A DNA stretch of 64,000 nt, taken from Paraburkholderia antibiotica. GTDB lineage: Bacteria; Pseudomonadota; Gammaproteobacteria; Burkholderiales; Burkholderiaceae. Under the pieces are notes generated by a model, which was not told the origin of the DNA, made no database searches, and worked only from the letters and a program-made list of their open reading frames with translations. Of this stretch, positions 17,456 through 24,838 are shown piece after piece. Both the position numbers and the translations under genes were made by a program. Positions within the stretch are counted from its first letter, which is position 1. Each line of letters begins with the position of its first letter. The stretch lies in assembly GCF_012927125.1 (NCBI RefSeq), contig NZ_JABBFZ010000002.1, forward strand, positions 496,001 through 560,000. Reading direction: 5' to 3'.

Positions 17456-17761
17456 TCACCTGTCCAGTACCCGCTGTACTTCATCAAGAAAGGATGCAGT
17501 CGTGTAGCCAGCCCCCTCAGGACGAAACCCGTGACTGAAAGATCGCTTGAATGCAAACTCCAGGTCATCCGGATGTTCGCTTCTGAAGGACTCGAGTTCG
17601 CGAATCAGGTCACCATAATGGTGAGGGCAGTCTTTCTTGTAGCTCTCAACAATTTCCGGAACCGTGTCTCCGAACAGGTCGAAGTCCTGACCGAAGTAGA
17701 GACTAAAAAACTGCTCCATTTCTGGGTAGCGCTCTGAATAATTCACTTCTTTCTCACTCAA
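17456..17761 (-). CDS. CdiI-like immunity protein, toxin-proximal copy
   Basis: This 101-residue small acidic protein is of the same CdiI_2-like family as its downstream neighbour (YPEMEQFFSLYFGQDFDLFG, CPHHYGDLIRELESF). It starts inside the 3' end of the toxin gene (8-base overlap), the normal arrangement for a cognate immunity gene that must be made with its toxin. No signal peptide is visible, so it is a cytoplasmic neutraliser. It is less GC-rich than the surroundings, which supports horizontal acquisition. The family call is from remembered sequence pattern. Confidence 0.85.
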   Translation of the reverse strand: MSEKEVNYSERYPEMEQFFSLYFGQDFDLFGDTVPEIVESYKKDCPHHYGDLIRELESFRSEHPDDLEFAFKRSFSHGFRPEGAGYTTASFLDEVQRVLDR

Positions 17762-18590
17762 TAAAGGCCGTAAGGATGTAATACGGCATGCCGTTGTAGG
17801 TTTCGTATTTCAGGGAAACGAAAACCTTATTCATTGCCGTAAGTTTGCCTGTTGCTCGGGTTACTCCGTGGCCAATATTCCCAGAAACGACCTTGGTTAC
17901 GGTTAGCGTAACTCGTCGATTTGGGGACCGCGTCCAATCCCTGATTCTCGCCGCATTGGCCTGCAGCGTCTCCGAAATCGCGCGCTCGGCCTGCTGAACG
18001 TCCGTAAATGACGATACGACGTGTCGCTCCGGCTCCCGCCTCAACCGATCCCTCAACCAAGCCTCATCCTTCCCGACATGCTTAAGCAGCGTATGCCCAC
18101 CCAGCCTCGGCTGCACTGCTTTCGCCTCGTGCATCTCCAGGCTGACCCGGCCCATCGTGATACGGGCGGCACGTGCAGCCCTGACCGAACCGGCAAAGCC
18201 AAACGGCACCGCCAGATCGATCGACAGCCCGATACTGTTCGCCATATCGGGGCTGGCCTTCATCGTCTGAGCCAGCTTCGCGGTGCCCTGCTGCGTCAAC
18301 GTGATGGTGTCGTAGCCGGTCCAGACCTGACGCACACCCGCCGCCGCGGCATCCGAGCCATGCACGCCGAATACGATGCAGCCAGCCTTGCTCGCCATCG
18401 TCGGTTCCGGCAGCACGCATAGCGCCGCCGCCCCGACCATTTCCAGCACCCCGCCGACAATCTGCAACCCGCCCCACAGTCGGTTGGTCAGCATTTCGGT
18501 CTGGCTGATCGACTGACGGGCCAGTACGGCCACCAGTTGCGGCGCGCTTAGTACCACGCGCACGCCGTCTGAATCTTCCTCGTACGACAT
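17754..18590 (-). CDS. Polymorphic toxin with C-terminal RNase A-like domain
   Basis: This 278-residue protein ends in a domain that matches the bacterial CdiA-CT RNase A family: GGHTLLKHVGKDEAWLRDRL (H166, H171, K174), then SSFTDVQQAERAI and a terminal ILTAFIE. Such domains degrade RNA in target cells. Where many family members end in LTAYP-, this one has Phe (F276) for Tyr, which could affect activity. Residues 40-150 form a hydrophobic, Gly/Ala-rich pretoxin region like those of type VI or contact-delivered effectors. No secretion module (PAAR, VgrG, Rhs, TPS) is present here, so the delivery route is unknown. Two immunity genes follow. Confidence 0.82.
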   Translation of the reverse strand: MSYEEDSDGVRVVLSAPQLVAVLARQSISQTEMLTNRLWGGLQIVGGVLEMVGAAALCVLPEPTMASKAGCIVFGVHGSDAAAAGVRQVWTGYDTITLTQQGTAKLAQTMKASPDMANSIGLSIDLAVPFGFAGSVRAARAARITMGRVSLEMHEAKAVQPRLGGHTLLKHVGKDEAWLRDRLRREPERHVVSSFTDVQQAERAISETLQANAARIRDWTRSPNRRVTLTVTKVVSGNIGHGVTRATGKLTAMNKVFVSLKYETYNGMPYYILTAFIE

Positions 18591-18651
18591 CCGAATCGCC
18601 CGCTTTCGCCCGTTGAAAAAGGACGATCACCCTAACAACGGACCTCGATAT

Positions 18652-18690
18652 TCCAAATGGGCGAAGGATGATTTTTATGTCCCATTTGGA
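18652..18690. repeat. Perfect 10-bp inverted repeat between toxin and CitG-like gene
   Basis: TCCAAATGGG (18652-18661) and CCCATTTGGA (18681-18690) are exact inverted copies separated by 19 bases. They lie in the 18591-18881 gap that separates the divergent toxin and CitG-like genes. This could be an operator for the toxin unit or a stem structure. No gene is seen in the gap. Confidence 0.85.
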
Positions 18691-18762
18691 CGAATACCCA
18701 GGATTCGGCGGCTATCGCAAAAACAGATGACCTGGAAGCCGGCGTTCTGAACTGGCACTAAC

Positions 18763-18777
18763 TGGCACTCTTAGTGC
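18763..18777 (+). promoter_or_regulatory. Candidate sigma54 -24/-12 element for CitG-like gene and fae
   Basis: TGGCACTCTTAGTGC, followed by T, has a perfect TGGCAC, correct GG/GC spacing and TGC. A second TGGCAC copy lies 10 bases upstream (18753). The predicted transcript would start near 18789, about 93 bases before the GTG start at 18882. Confidence 0.6.
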
Positions 18778-18881
18778 TCTGTCTGAGCGCCGCGCGTCGA
18801 GCGCTCTAGCGTCACATCGCCAAAACCCAACACCATGTCCCAGCCACCTGCTCCCAGCGCCCAACCGAGCCGAGCCCCAAC

Positions 18882-19814
18882 GTGAGCCTCGCCCCCACCG
18901 CCCTATTCGGCTGCGCCCGCGAAGCCTTCCTCGAAGCCTGCGCGCTCGACGTCTCGACGCCGAAGCCCGGCAACGTCAGCGCGCAAAGCCCCGGGCACGG
19001 CATGAATGCGGCGCAGTTCCTCGCCAGCGCGCAGGCCTCGCTCGATGCGTTGTTCGCGCGCGGCGCGCCGGTCGGCCAGCGGATCCTCGACGCGGTCACC
19101 CGCACCCGCGCGGCGGCCGGCTGCAACACCAACCTCGGCATCGTGCTGCTGGTCGCGCCGCTCGCCGCCGCGCTCGACGACATCGTCGAGCGCATCGACC
19201 TCACCAACCACCCCGGCACCCCGGCGCTAACGGCATCGACATGGCGCGCCGCCGTCGCGCGTGTGCTGGCGCGGCTCGACGTCGACGACGCGCGGCTCGC
19301 CTACCGCGCGATCGCGCTCGCCAATCCGGGCGGTCTCGGCGACGCGCCCGAGCAGTCGGTCCACGCGCCGCCGACGATCGGCCTCGGCGACGCGATGCGG
19401 CTCGCGAGCGAACGCGACAGCATCGCACGGCAATACGCGAACGGCTATGCGGATCTCTTCGACACGGGCCTCGCCGCGTTTCGCGAAGCCTCCGCCAATG
19501 CCCCCGACGTCGCGATGCTCAACGTATTTCTGGCCTTCCTCGCCGGCTGGCCCGACTCTCACATTGTGCGCAAGCACGGCGGCGCGCTGGCGCAGAGTGT
19601 CACGCTTGCGGCACGCGAGCAGCATGCGCGCTGGCGGCAAACGCCGCTTCGTTCGCGCCGTGCGCCGAGCGATCCGCAGCTCGATGCCTGGGATGCCGAA
19701 CTGAAGACCCACGCGATCAACCCCGGCACCAGCGCGGACCTCGCGGTGGCGACGCTGTTCGTCGCGCGTCTGCTCGACGCCGGCGATGCGCGACACGGCA
19801 CCGTTACTCGCTGA
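18882..19814 (+). CDS. CitG-like triphosphoribosyl-dephospho-CoA synthase family protein
   Basis: This 310-residue protein is of the CitG/MdcB family, which joins ATP-derived triphosphoribose to dephospho-CoA. Motifs include ALDVSTPKPGNVS near the N-terminus, CNTNLGIVLLVAPL and GGALAQSVTL. No citrate- or malonate-lyase genes are nearby; the neighbours are fae and H4MPT genes. The likely job is therefore in the methanopterin side chain or another C1 cofactor, which is inference. Translation probably begins at the GTG at 18882. A 16-codon frame (18835-18885) ends on it with a GTGA overlap and could couple initiation, but no good ribosome site precedes either. Confidence 0.82.
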   Translation: MSLAPTALFGCAREAFLEACALDVSTPKPGNVSAQSPGHGMNAAQFLASAQASLDALFARGAPVGQRILDAVTRTRAAAGCNTNLGIVLLVAPLAAALDDIVERIDLTNHPGTPALTASTWRAAVARVLARLDVDDARLAYRAIALANPGGLGDAPEQSVHAPPTIGLGDAMRLASERDSIARQYANGYADLFDTGLAAFREASANAPDVAMLNVFLAFLAGWPDSHIVRKHGGALAQSVTLAAREQHARWRQTPLRSRRAPSDPQLDAWDAELKTHAINPGTSADLAVATLFVARLLDAGDARHGTVTR

Positions 19815-19834
19815 TTGCGCCGCCGCGCGAAAAC

Positions 19835-19849
19835 TGGCACGGAATCTGT
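19835..19849 (+). promoter_or_regulatory. Possible sigma54 element for fae
   Basis: TGGCACGGAATCTGT has a perfect -24 box but GT in place of GC at -12, so it is weaker than the others. It starts 21 bases after the CitG-like stop and about 120 bases before fae. Confidence 0.35.
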
Positions 19850-19957
19850 TAGCTAGGGTCTGGTTACCACCGTGCATTCCCGCGCCGTCGTGCGTTGCCG
19901 CATCCGCGCACGCGGCGCCTCATCAGCAAGCCCATACCTACTTATTGGAGGAACAGA

Positions 19958-20467
19958 ATGGCCAAGATCAACCGCGTCATGATCGGTGAGTCGCTCGTCG
20001 GCGACGGCAACGAGGTCGCGCATATCGACTTGCTGATCGGACCGCGAGGTTCAGCTGCGGAAACCGCTTTCTGCAACGCACTCACCAACAATAAGGATGG
20101 CTTCACATCGCTACTGGCAGTCGTCGCGCCCAATCTGCTGACCAAGCCGAACACCATCCTCTTCAACAAGGTCACCATCAAGGGCGCCAAGCAGGCGGTG
20201 CAGATGTTCGGGCCGGCGCAGCATGCGGTCGCGCTCGCGGTCGCCGATAGCGTCGAAGACGGCACGATCCCGAAGGACGAAGCCGATGACCTGTTCCTCT
20301 GCGTCGGCGTGTTCATCCACTGGCAGGCGGACGACGACAAGAAGATCCAGCAGTTCAACTATCAGGCGACGCGCGAAGCAATCAAGCGCGCGGTCAACGG
20401 CGAGCCGACCGCGGCCGAAGTGGTGTCGAAGAAGTCCAGCGTCGCGCATCCGTTTGCGCCAAACTGA
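19958..20467 (+). CDS. fae: Formaldehyde-activating enzyme
   Basis: This 169-residue Fae catalyses condensation of formaldehyde with tetrahydromethanopterin, the entry step of the pathway. The family sequence is plain: [21 protein letters not shown] with the catalytic-type His (H22), [19 protein letters not shown] and [13 protein letters not shown]. Length is normal for the single-domain enzyme. A strong ribosome site (GGAGG, 19947-19951) precedes the ATG, fitting a highly expressed detoxification protein. It follows the CitG-like gene and precedes a small secreted protein. A short perfect hairpin (TGACGC-GCA-GCGTCA) begins at its stop codon. Confidence 0.97.
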   Translation: MAKINRVMIGESLVGDGNEVAHIDLLIGPRGSAAETAFCNALTNNKDGFTSLLAVVAPNLLTKPNTILFNKVTIKGAKQAVQMFGPAQHAVALAVADSVEDGTIPKDEADDLFLCVGVFIHWQADDDKKIQQFNYQATREAIKRAVNGEPTAAEVVSKKSSVAHPFAPN

Positions 20468-20584
20468 CGCGCAGCGTCAACGGGGCTGAGGAGACGCGGC
20501 GCCGCCAGCCGGCCCCGCCTCCTCGCGCAGCCGCCCACCACGGCGGTTCGTGAAGCAGACTCAATGCTCTCGCAGAGGCATCAC

Positions 20585-21004
20585 ATGACGATCAGACGTC
20601 GCGCGCTTCTCGCCTTTACGTCCTTTACCTGCATCGCTCTGGCCGCGCCGTTCGCGTGCGCCCAGAGCGATGCGTCGAAGCCGTCCGCGCAAGCGGGCGG
20701 CTACAACTATCCGACCGCGGGCCGCGTCGAATACGTGCTGAGCTGCATGGACGACAACGGCCACGATTTCGCCAACGTCTACAAGTGCTCGTGCGTGATC
20801 GACAAGATGGCCGCATCGCTGCCCTATGACGACTTCGTCGATCAGTCGACGTTCTCGAAGTACGCGACGCTCGGCGGCGAAGGCGGCGCGGAATTCCGCG
20901 TCGACCACGCAAAATCGCAGACCAAACGTTTCCGCACGCTGCAGACCGACGCGTATCAGGCGTGCGGCCTCGGCCCGCAGAAAACGCCGACGGCCGCGAA
21001 ATAA
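20585..21004 (+). CDS. Small secreted Cys-containing protein of unknown function
   Basis: This 139-residue protein has a signal peptide (RALLAFTSFTCIALAAPFA, cleavage near ACA-QS). The mature part has the pattern VLSCMDDNG...YKCSCVIDKMA and a last cysteine near the end (QACGLG), enough for two disulfides. I associate the pattern with small periplasmic proteins found near quinoprotein alcohol dehydrogenase clusters, but no function is known to me. AGAGG about 6 bases upstream supports the ATG at 20585 over one 21 bases earlier. It follows fae by 117 bases. Confidence 0.75.
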   Translation: MTIRRRALLAFTSFTCIALAAPFACAQSDASKPSAQAGGYNYPTAGRVEYVLSCMDDNGHDFANVYKCSCVIDKMAASLPYDDFVDQSTFSKYATLGGEGGAEFRVDHAKSQTKRFRTLQTDAYQACGLGPQKTPTAAK

Positions 21005-21203
21005 TCGTGGACACCTGAATAAATTACCGCCAGCGGAAATAGCGGAACAAATGACCGTCATCTGAAACGGCGCGTGTACGGCTGTTTTCGGGTGACGGAA
21101 TGCATTGCGCAGTGCAGCGCGACGCCCGACGATTCGGCGCCGCGTTTTGCCATGTCTATCGACGGCTCTGCCGCGCGGCGCCGCGCGCGCGTCAGATTCA
21201 GCT

Positions 21204-21698
21204 TCAATTCGGCACCAGCCCCTCGCCGAGCGACGCATAACGCGCGAGCCCCACGGCCGCCGCCGACCCATCGCCGCGACGTCGCTCGATCTGCACGCCG
21301 ACCGCCGCGAGGTCGTCAAATTTCGCCGGCTTCGCGAGCGACACGCGCACCCAATGTGCACCGAAATCGGCGATCAGCAGTTGCGCGATCGTCTCGGCGA
21401 GCGCTTCGAGCAGCCTCACGCGATGCGACGCGAATAAATCGAGCAGCGCGCCGCGCACGGCCGCGTAGTTGACGGTGTCCTCGATGCGGTCGGTCGTGCA
21501 GGCCCGGATCGCGGGCACGCCGATCGTCAGATTCACGCGTACCGGCTGCGGCACGTGCAACTCGCTGCTATCGATACCGATGATCGTCTGGCCTACGAAG
21601 TTTTCGATAAAGACGAGGTCCAGCCGCACGGGCGACGCGCCGACGTCGGCGTCGAGGTTCGAAAAAGCGGCAAGGCGAACGGTGTCGATACGATCCAT
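21204..21698 (-). CDS. Dihydroneopterin aldolase-like protein
   Basis: This 164-residue protein is of the FolB/dihydroneopterin aldolase fold (TVRLAAFSNLDADVG, FIENFVGQTIIGIDSSELHVPQPVRVNL, EALAETIAQLLIADFGAHWVRVSLAKPAKFDD). It is longer than FolB (about 120 residues), with an insertion in the middle. The island context suggests it makes 6-hydroxymethyl-dihydropterin, or a related pterin, for methanopterin rather than folate. The start at 21698 is preferred because GGAG lies 6 bases upstream. It is divergent from the sigma54 activator, and a -24/-12-like element lies about 125 bases upstream. Confidence 0.85.
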   Translation of the reverse strand: MDRIDTVRLAAFSNLDADVGASPVRLDLVFIENFVGQTIIGIDSSELHVPQPVRVNLTIGVPAIRACTTDRIEDTVNYAAVRGALLDLFASHRVRLLEALAETIAQLLIADFGAHWVRVSLAKPAKFDDLAAVGVQIERRRGDGSAAAVGLARYASLGEGLVPN

Positions 21699-21819
21699 GA
21701 TGTACTCCGCCGCGACGCGGCCCAAAGATTGAACAGCCTGTTAGAGTGGGAAAGCGTGAAACAGCCCGTGAGCAACAGCCCACAAGCAACAGCGAATCCG
21801 GCGCAACGGTGGCACGGCG

Positions 21820-21860
21820 TGTTGCACACTCTGTGCCGAAGCTGCCACAGGCCTGCAACA
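21820..21860. repeat. Inverted repeat TGTTGCA-N27-TGCAACA
   Basis: TGTTGCA (21820-21826) and TGCAACA (21854-21860) are exact inverted half-sites. They bracket the -24/-12 element between folB-like and the sigma54 activator. They may be binding half-sites of the activator (AcoR-type sites are palindromic), possibly for autoregulation. The rest of the 21699-22121 gap shows no gene. Confidence 0.5.
21824..21838 (-). promoter_or_regulatory. Candidate sigma54 -24/-12 element for folB-like gene
   Basis: On the minus strand the sequence is CGGCACAGAGTGTGC, followed by AA. GGCAC and TGC are at exact spacing. The predicted start is near 21812, about 114 bases before the ATG at 21698. On the opposite strand, TGGCACGGCGTGTTGC overlaps but has one base too many between GG and GC. 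Confidence 0.5.
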
Positions 21861-22121
21861 GGCGGCCATTTTTATGAGGCTATCTACAACAAAAGCAAAA
21901 TCCGGGCACGGTGCGGTAAACACGGGGTGACTTTCTGTTGAACCAATCCGGCATCGGGCGTATTGTTTTAAATGGCCACCTGATATGACGGCTGGTCGCG
22001 AGGGCGTATGCGAACATCAGATTCCGCGGCGCCGAGGGCAATACACAAGGCTTGATAAAGCGGCATTCGCGGCGCGCGAAGCAGGCGCGGTCCCCGAAAT
22101 GACGCAACGGAGACTCCACCC

Positions 22122-24221
22122 ATGTCGTTGCTCGCTGACAGCAGTACCCACGTCCGAGAAGTGCTGAACGTGGTCAACCATCAGTTGACCACGCGCCCGA
22201 CGAGCGAGTCGGTCGCGCAGTCATGGGCGCGCTGCATCAACGAATTCCAGCTCGATCCGGCGCGTTTTGTCCCGCCTCCCGTTCTCACCGAGTACGAACT
22301 GAACGCGCGCCGCGAGGCGCTCGGCGATCTGATCGCGTGTTCGAAGCTCGAAATGACGACGCTTTATCAGCAACTCGCCGATCCCGAACTCGCGGTCGTG
22401 CTGGTCGATTCGGGCGGCGTGATCGTGCATCAGGTGTCGTCGGTGCCGTTCGCCGAAGCGGTCGCCGACGACGGTTTCCGGGTCGGCGCGCTCTGGAGCG
22501 AACGCGAAGCCGGCACCAACGGCATGGGCACCTGCCTCGCGGAACGCGACTGTATCGCGGTCTGCCAGCATGAGCATTTCTATCCGCGCTATACGTCGCT
22601 GACCTGCTCGGCCGCGCCGATTTTCGACGACAGCGGCGAGATCGCCGGCGTGCTCGACGTGACGAGCCGCTCGAAGCTGCTGCAGCAGCACTCGCTGGTG
22701 CTGGTCGGCATGTCGCGGCAGATGATCGAAAACCGTCTGCTCGACTCGCGCTACCGGCACGCGAACATGATCCATTTCCACAGCCGCCCGGAATTCGTCG
22801 GCACGCTGCACGGCGGCAAGCTCGCGGTCGCCGACGACAGCACCGTGCTCGCCGCGAATCGCAGCGCGCTGTTCCAGCTCGGCTTCCGCTCGCTCAGTGA
22901 ACTGCGCGGCCGGCGCATCGAGGAAGCGTTCAACGCGTCGCTCGAAGACATGATCGCGCGCAGCATTCGCGGCTCGTTCCATCCGGTCACCGTCTACAGC
23001 GCGAACGCGACGAACCGCTTTTTCCTCGTCGCGCAGACGCCGCAGAACAGCGCCGGGCGCATCGCGCGCGTGCTGGTGCCCGACTCGGCCGCCGCCACGC
23101 GCAACGCGGGCAATCACGTCGGCCATAGCGGCCATAGCGCCCACAGCGGCAGCGCGGCCGGCAAACAACCCGCGTCGTCGCCGAAACTCGACGAGATCGC
23201 CCACCTGGAATTCGGCGACCCGCGCATGGCCTCGCAGATCCAGCTGGCCGCGCGCGTGATTCAACGCAAGATCCCGATCGTGCTGCGCGGGCAAACCGGC
23301 ACCGGCAAGGAAGTGTTCGCGCAGGCGCTGCACAGCATCAGCCCTCATTCGGACGGTCCGTTCGTGCCGGTCAACTGCGCATCGCTGCCGGAGAACCTGA
23401 TCGAGAGCGAACTGTTCGGCTATCGCGCGGGTGCGTTCACCGGCGCGCAGCGCGAAGGACGGCGCGGCAAGATCGTGCAGGCCAACGGCGGCACGCTGTT
23501 TCTCGACGAAATCGGCGACATGCCGCTGGTCTTGCAGGCGCGGCTGCTGCGCGTGATCGAGGAACACGAGGTCACGCCGCTCGGCGCCGAAACCACCGTC
23601 AAGGTCAACTTCCAGCTGATCAGCGCGAGCCACCGCAATCTGCTCGAACTGGTGCAAAGCGGCCAGTTCCGCGAGGATCTGTATTACCGCCTCAAAGGCG
23701 TCGAACTGAATCTGCCGGCGCTGCGCGAGCGGGTCGACAAGCTGCCGCTGATCCACCATCTGCTCGCCAACGAGACCGACGATCCGCCCGAGCTGACGCC
23801 GGAAGCCGAACACGCGCTGCTCACTTACGCGTGGCCCGGCAATATCCGGCAGTTGCGCCACGTGCTGCAGATGGCGATCGCGCTGTCCGACGGTCAGCCG
23901 ATCCGTTGCGAGCATCTGCCCCCCGAAGTCACGCAGCGCGGCTCGGCGCTCGACATGCCCGCCGCGTTGCGGCTCGCGAGCGCCGACCTCGACGCGCATC
24001 TCGCCGACGACGCCGACATCTCGTCGCTCAACGCGATCCAGCTGAACGAGCGCGAAACGGTGCTGTCGCTGCTCGACGAGCATCGCTGGAACGTCAGCAA
24101 CGTCGCGAAGGCGCTCGGCATCAGCCGCAACACGCTGTACCGCAAGATGCGCCGGCTGCACATCCGGCTCTCGCACGAAGGCTCGCCCTCCGACGGCATG
24201 CCGCTCGACCTCGACGCATGA
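22122..24221 (+). CDS. Sigma54-dependent activator of AcoR type
   Basis: This 699-residue enhancer-binding protein has an N-terminal sensory region with a GAF-like domain (about 90-190, EREAGTNGMGTCLAER). The AAA+ domain has Walker A GQTGTGKE (390-397), an intact GAFTGA loop for sigma54 contact (437-442) and Walker B TLFLDEIGD. The C-terminal Fis-type HTH is NVAKALGISRNTLYRKMRRL. AcoR-type proteins sense small molecules such as acetoin. Here the signal may be methanol, formaldehyde or a pterin intermediate, which is inference. Its stop overlaps the next gene (ATGA). It is the obvious candidate to read the -24/-12 elements found throughout this island. Confidence 0.93.
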   Translation: MSLLADSSTHVREVLNVVNHQLTTRPTSESVAQSWARCINEFQLDPARFVPPPVLTEYELNARREALGDLIACSKLEMTTLYQQLADPELAVVLVDSGGVIVHQVSSVPFAEAVADDGFRVGALWSEREAGTNGMGTCLAERDCIAVCQHEHFYPRYTSLTCSAAPIFDDSGEIAGVLDVTSRSKLLQQHSLVLVGMSRQMIENRLLDSRYRHANMIHFHSRPEFVGTLHGGKLAVADDSTVLAANRSALFQLGFRSLSELRGRRIEEAFNASLEDMIARSIRGSFHPVTVYSANATNRFFLVAQTPQNSAGRIARVLVPDSAAATRNAGNHVGHSGHSAHSGSAAGKQPASSPKLDEIAHLEFGDPRMASQIQLAARVIQRKIPIVLRGQTGTGKEVFAQALHSISPHSDGPFVPVNCASLPENLIESELFGYRAGAFTGAQREGRRGKIVQANGGTLFLDEIGDMPLVLQARLLRVIEEHEVTPLGAETTVKVNFQLISASHRNLLELVQSGQFREDLYYRLKGVELNLPALRERVDKLPLIHHLLANETDDPPELTPEAEHALLTYAWPGNIRQLRHVLQMAIALSDGQPIRCEHLPPEVTQRGSALDMPAALRLASADLDAHLADDADISSLNAIQLNERETVLSLLDEHRWNVSNVAKALGISRNTLYRKMRRLHIRLSHEGSPSDGMPLDLDA

Positions 24222-24838
24222 CCGCGCCGTCCGCCCACCAGTCAGCGCCTACGGCCGCCCGCGATCTCGCCGACTTCAAACCGGATGCGCGCTTCGCATG
24301 GTGCGTGACCGGCTCCGGTCACATGCTAGAAGAATCGATCGCGCTCGCGCGGCGCCTGCCGCGCGTCGATCTGTTCCTGTCGGCGGCCGCCGAGGAAGTG
24401 TTGCCGCTGTACGGCTGGACGCTCGACAAACTGCGCGAGGAGTTTCGCGTGCTGCGCGACAACAGCGCGAGCGGCGTGCCGGTCGGCATGCTGTATCACG
24501 GCGTCTATCACACGGTCGTGATCGCGCCGGCCACCAGCAACACCGTCGCGAAGTGCGCGTACGGCATCTCCGACACGCTGCCGACCAACATGTACGCGCA
24601 GGCCGGCAAGCAATGCATCCCCGGCATCGTCTTTGCATGCGATACCGAACCGAGCGTGATCACGCATAGCCCGGACGCCTGGGTCGAACTGCGGCCGCGG
24701 GCGATCGAACTCGACAACGTCGAACGGCTGGCGCGCTTCGAATACACGACGCTCGTGCGCTCGCTCGACGAACTCGAAGCCGCGCTCGCTCAACGCCTCG
24801 CGACCCTCGACCTCGCATGGACCACCTCCTCTTCCTGA
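24218..24838 (+). CDS. Flavoprotein, dihydromethanopterin reductase-like (DmrB/AfpA type)
   Basis: This 206-residue flavoprotein is of the archaeal-type HFCD/DmrB family. Visible features are AWCVTGSGHMLEE at the N-terminus, the FMN-binding style APATSNTVAKCAYGISDTLPTNM, and GKQCIPGIVFACD. Members reduce dihydromethanopterin to tetrahydromethanopterin, the last step that makes the active carrier. It begins within the stop of the sigma54 activator (ATGA) and ends 22 bases inside the next gene, so these three form one operon. The first about 25 residues are variable. Confidence 0.85.
   Translation: MTAPSAHQSAPTAARDLADFKPDARFAWCVTGSGHMLEESIALARRLPRVDLFLSAAAEEVLPLYGWTLDKLREEFRVLRDNSASGVPVGMLYHGVYHTVVIAPATSNTVAKCAYGISDTLPTNMYAQAGKQCIPGIVFACDTEPSVITHSPDAWVELRPRAIELDNVERLARFEYTTLVRSLDELEAALAQRLATLDLAWTTSSS

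Noticed and set aside
22221..24176. A 651-codon open frame antisense to the sigma54 activator
   Set aside because: It is a high-GC shadow frame: Arg/Ala/Asp/Val-biased with no family resemblance. The sense frame is a complete, motif-bearing protein.
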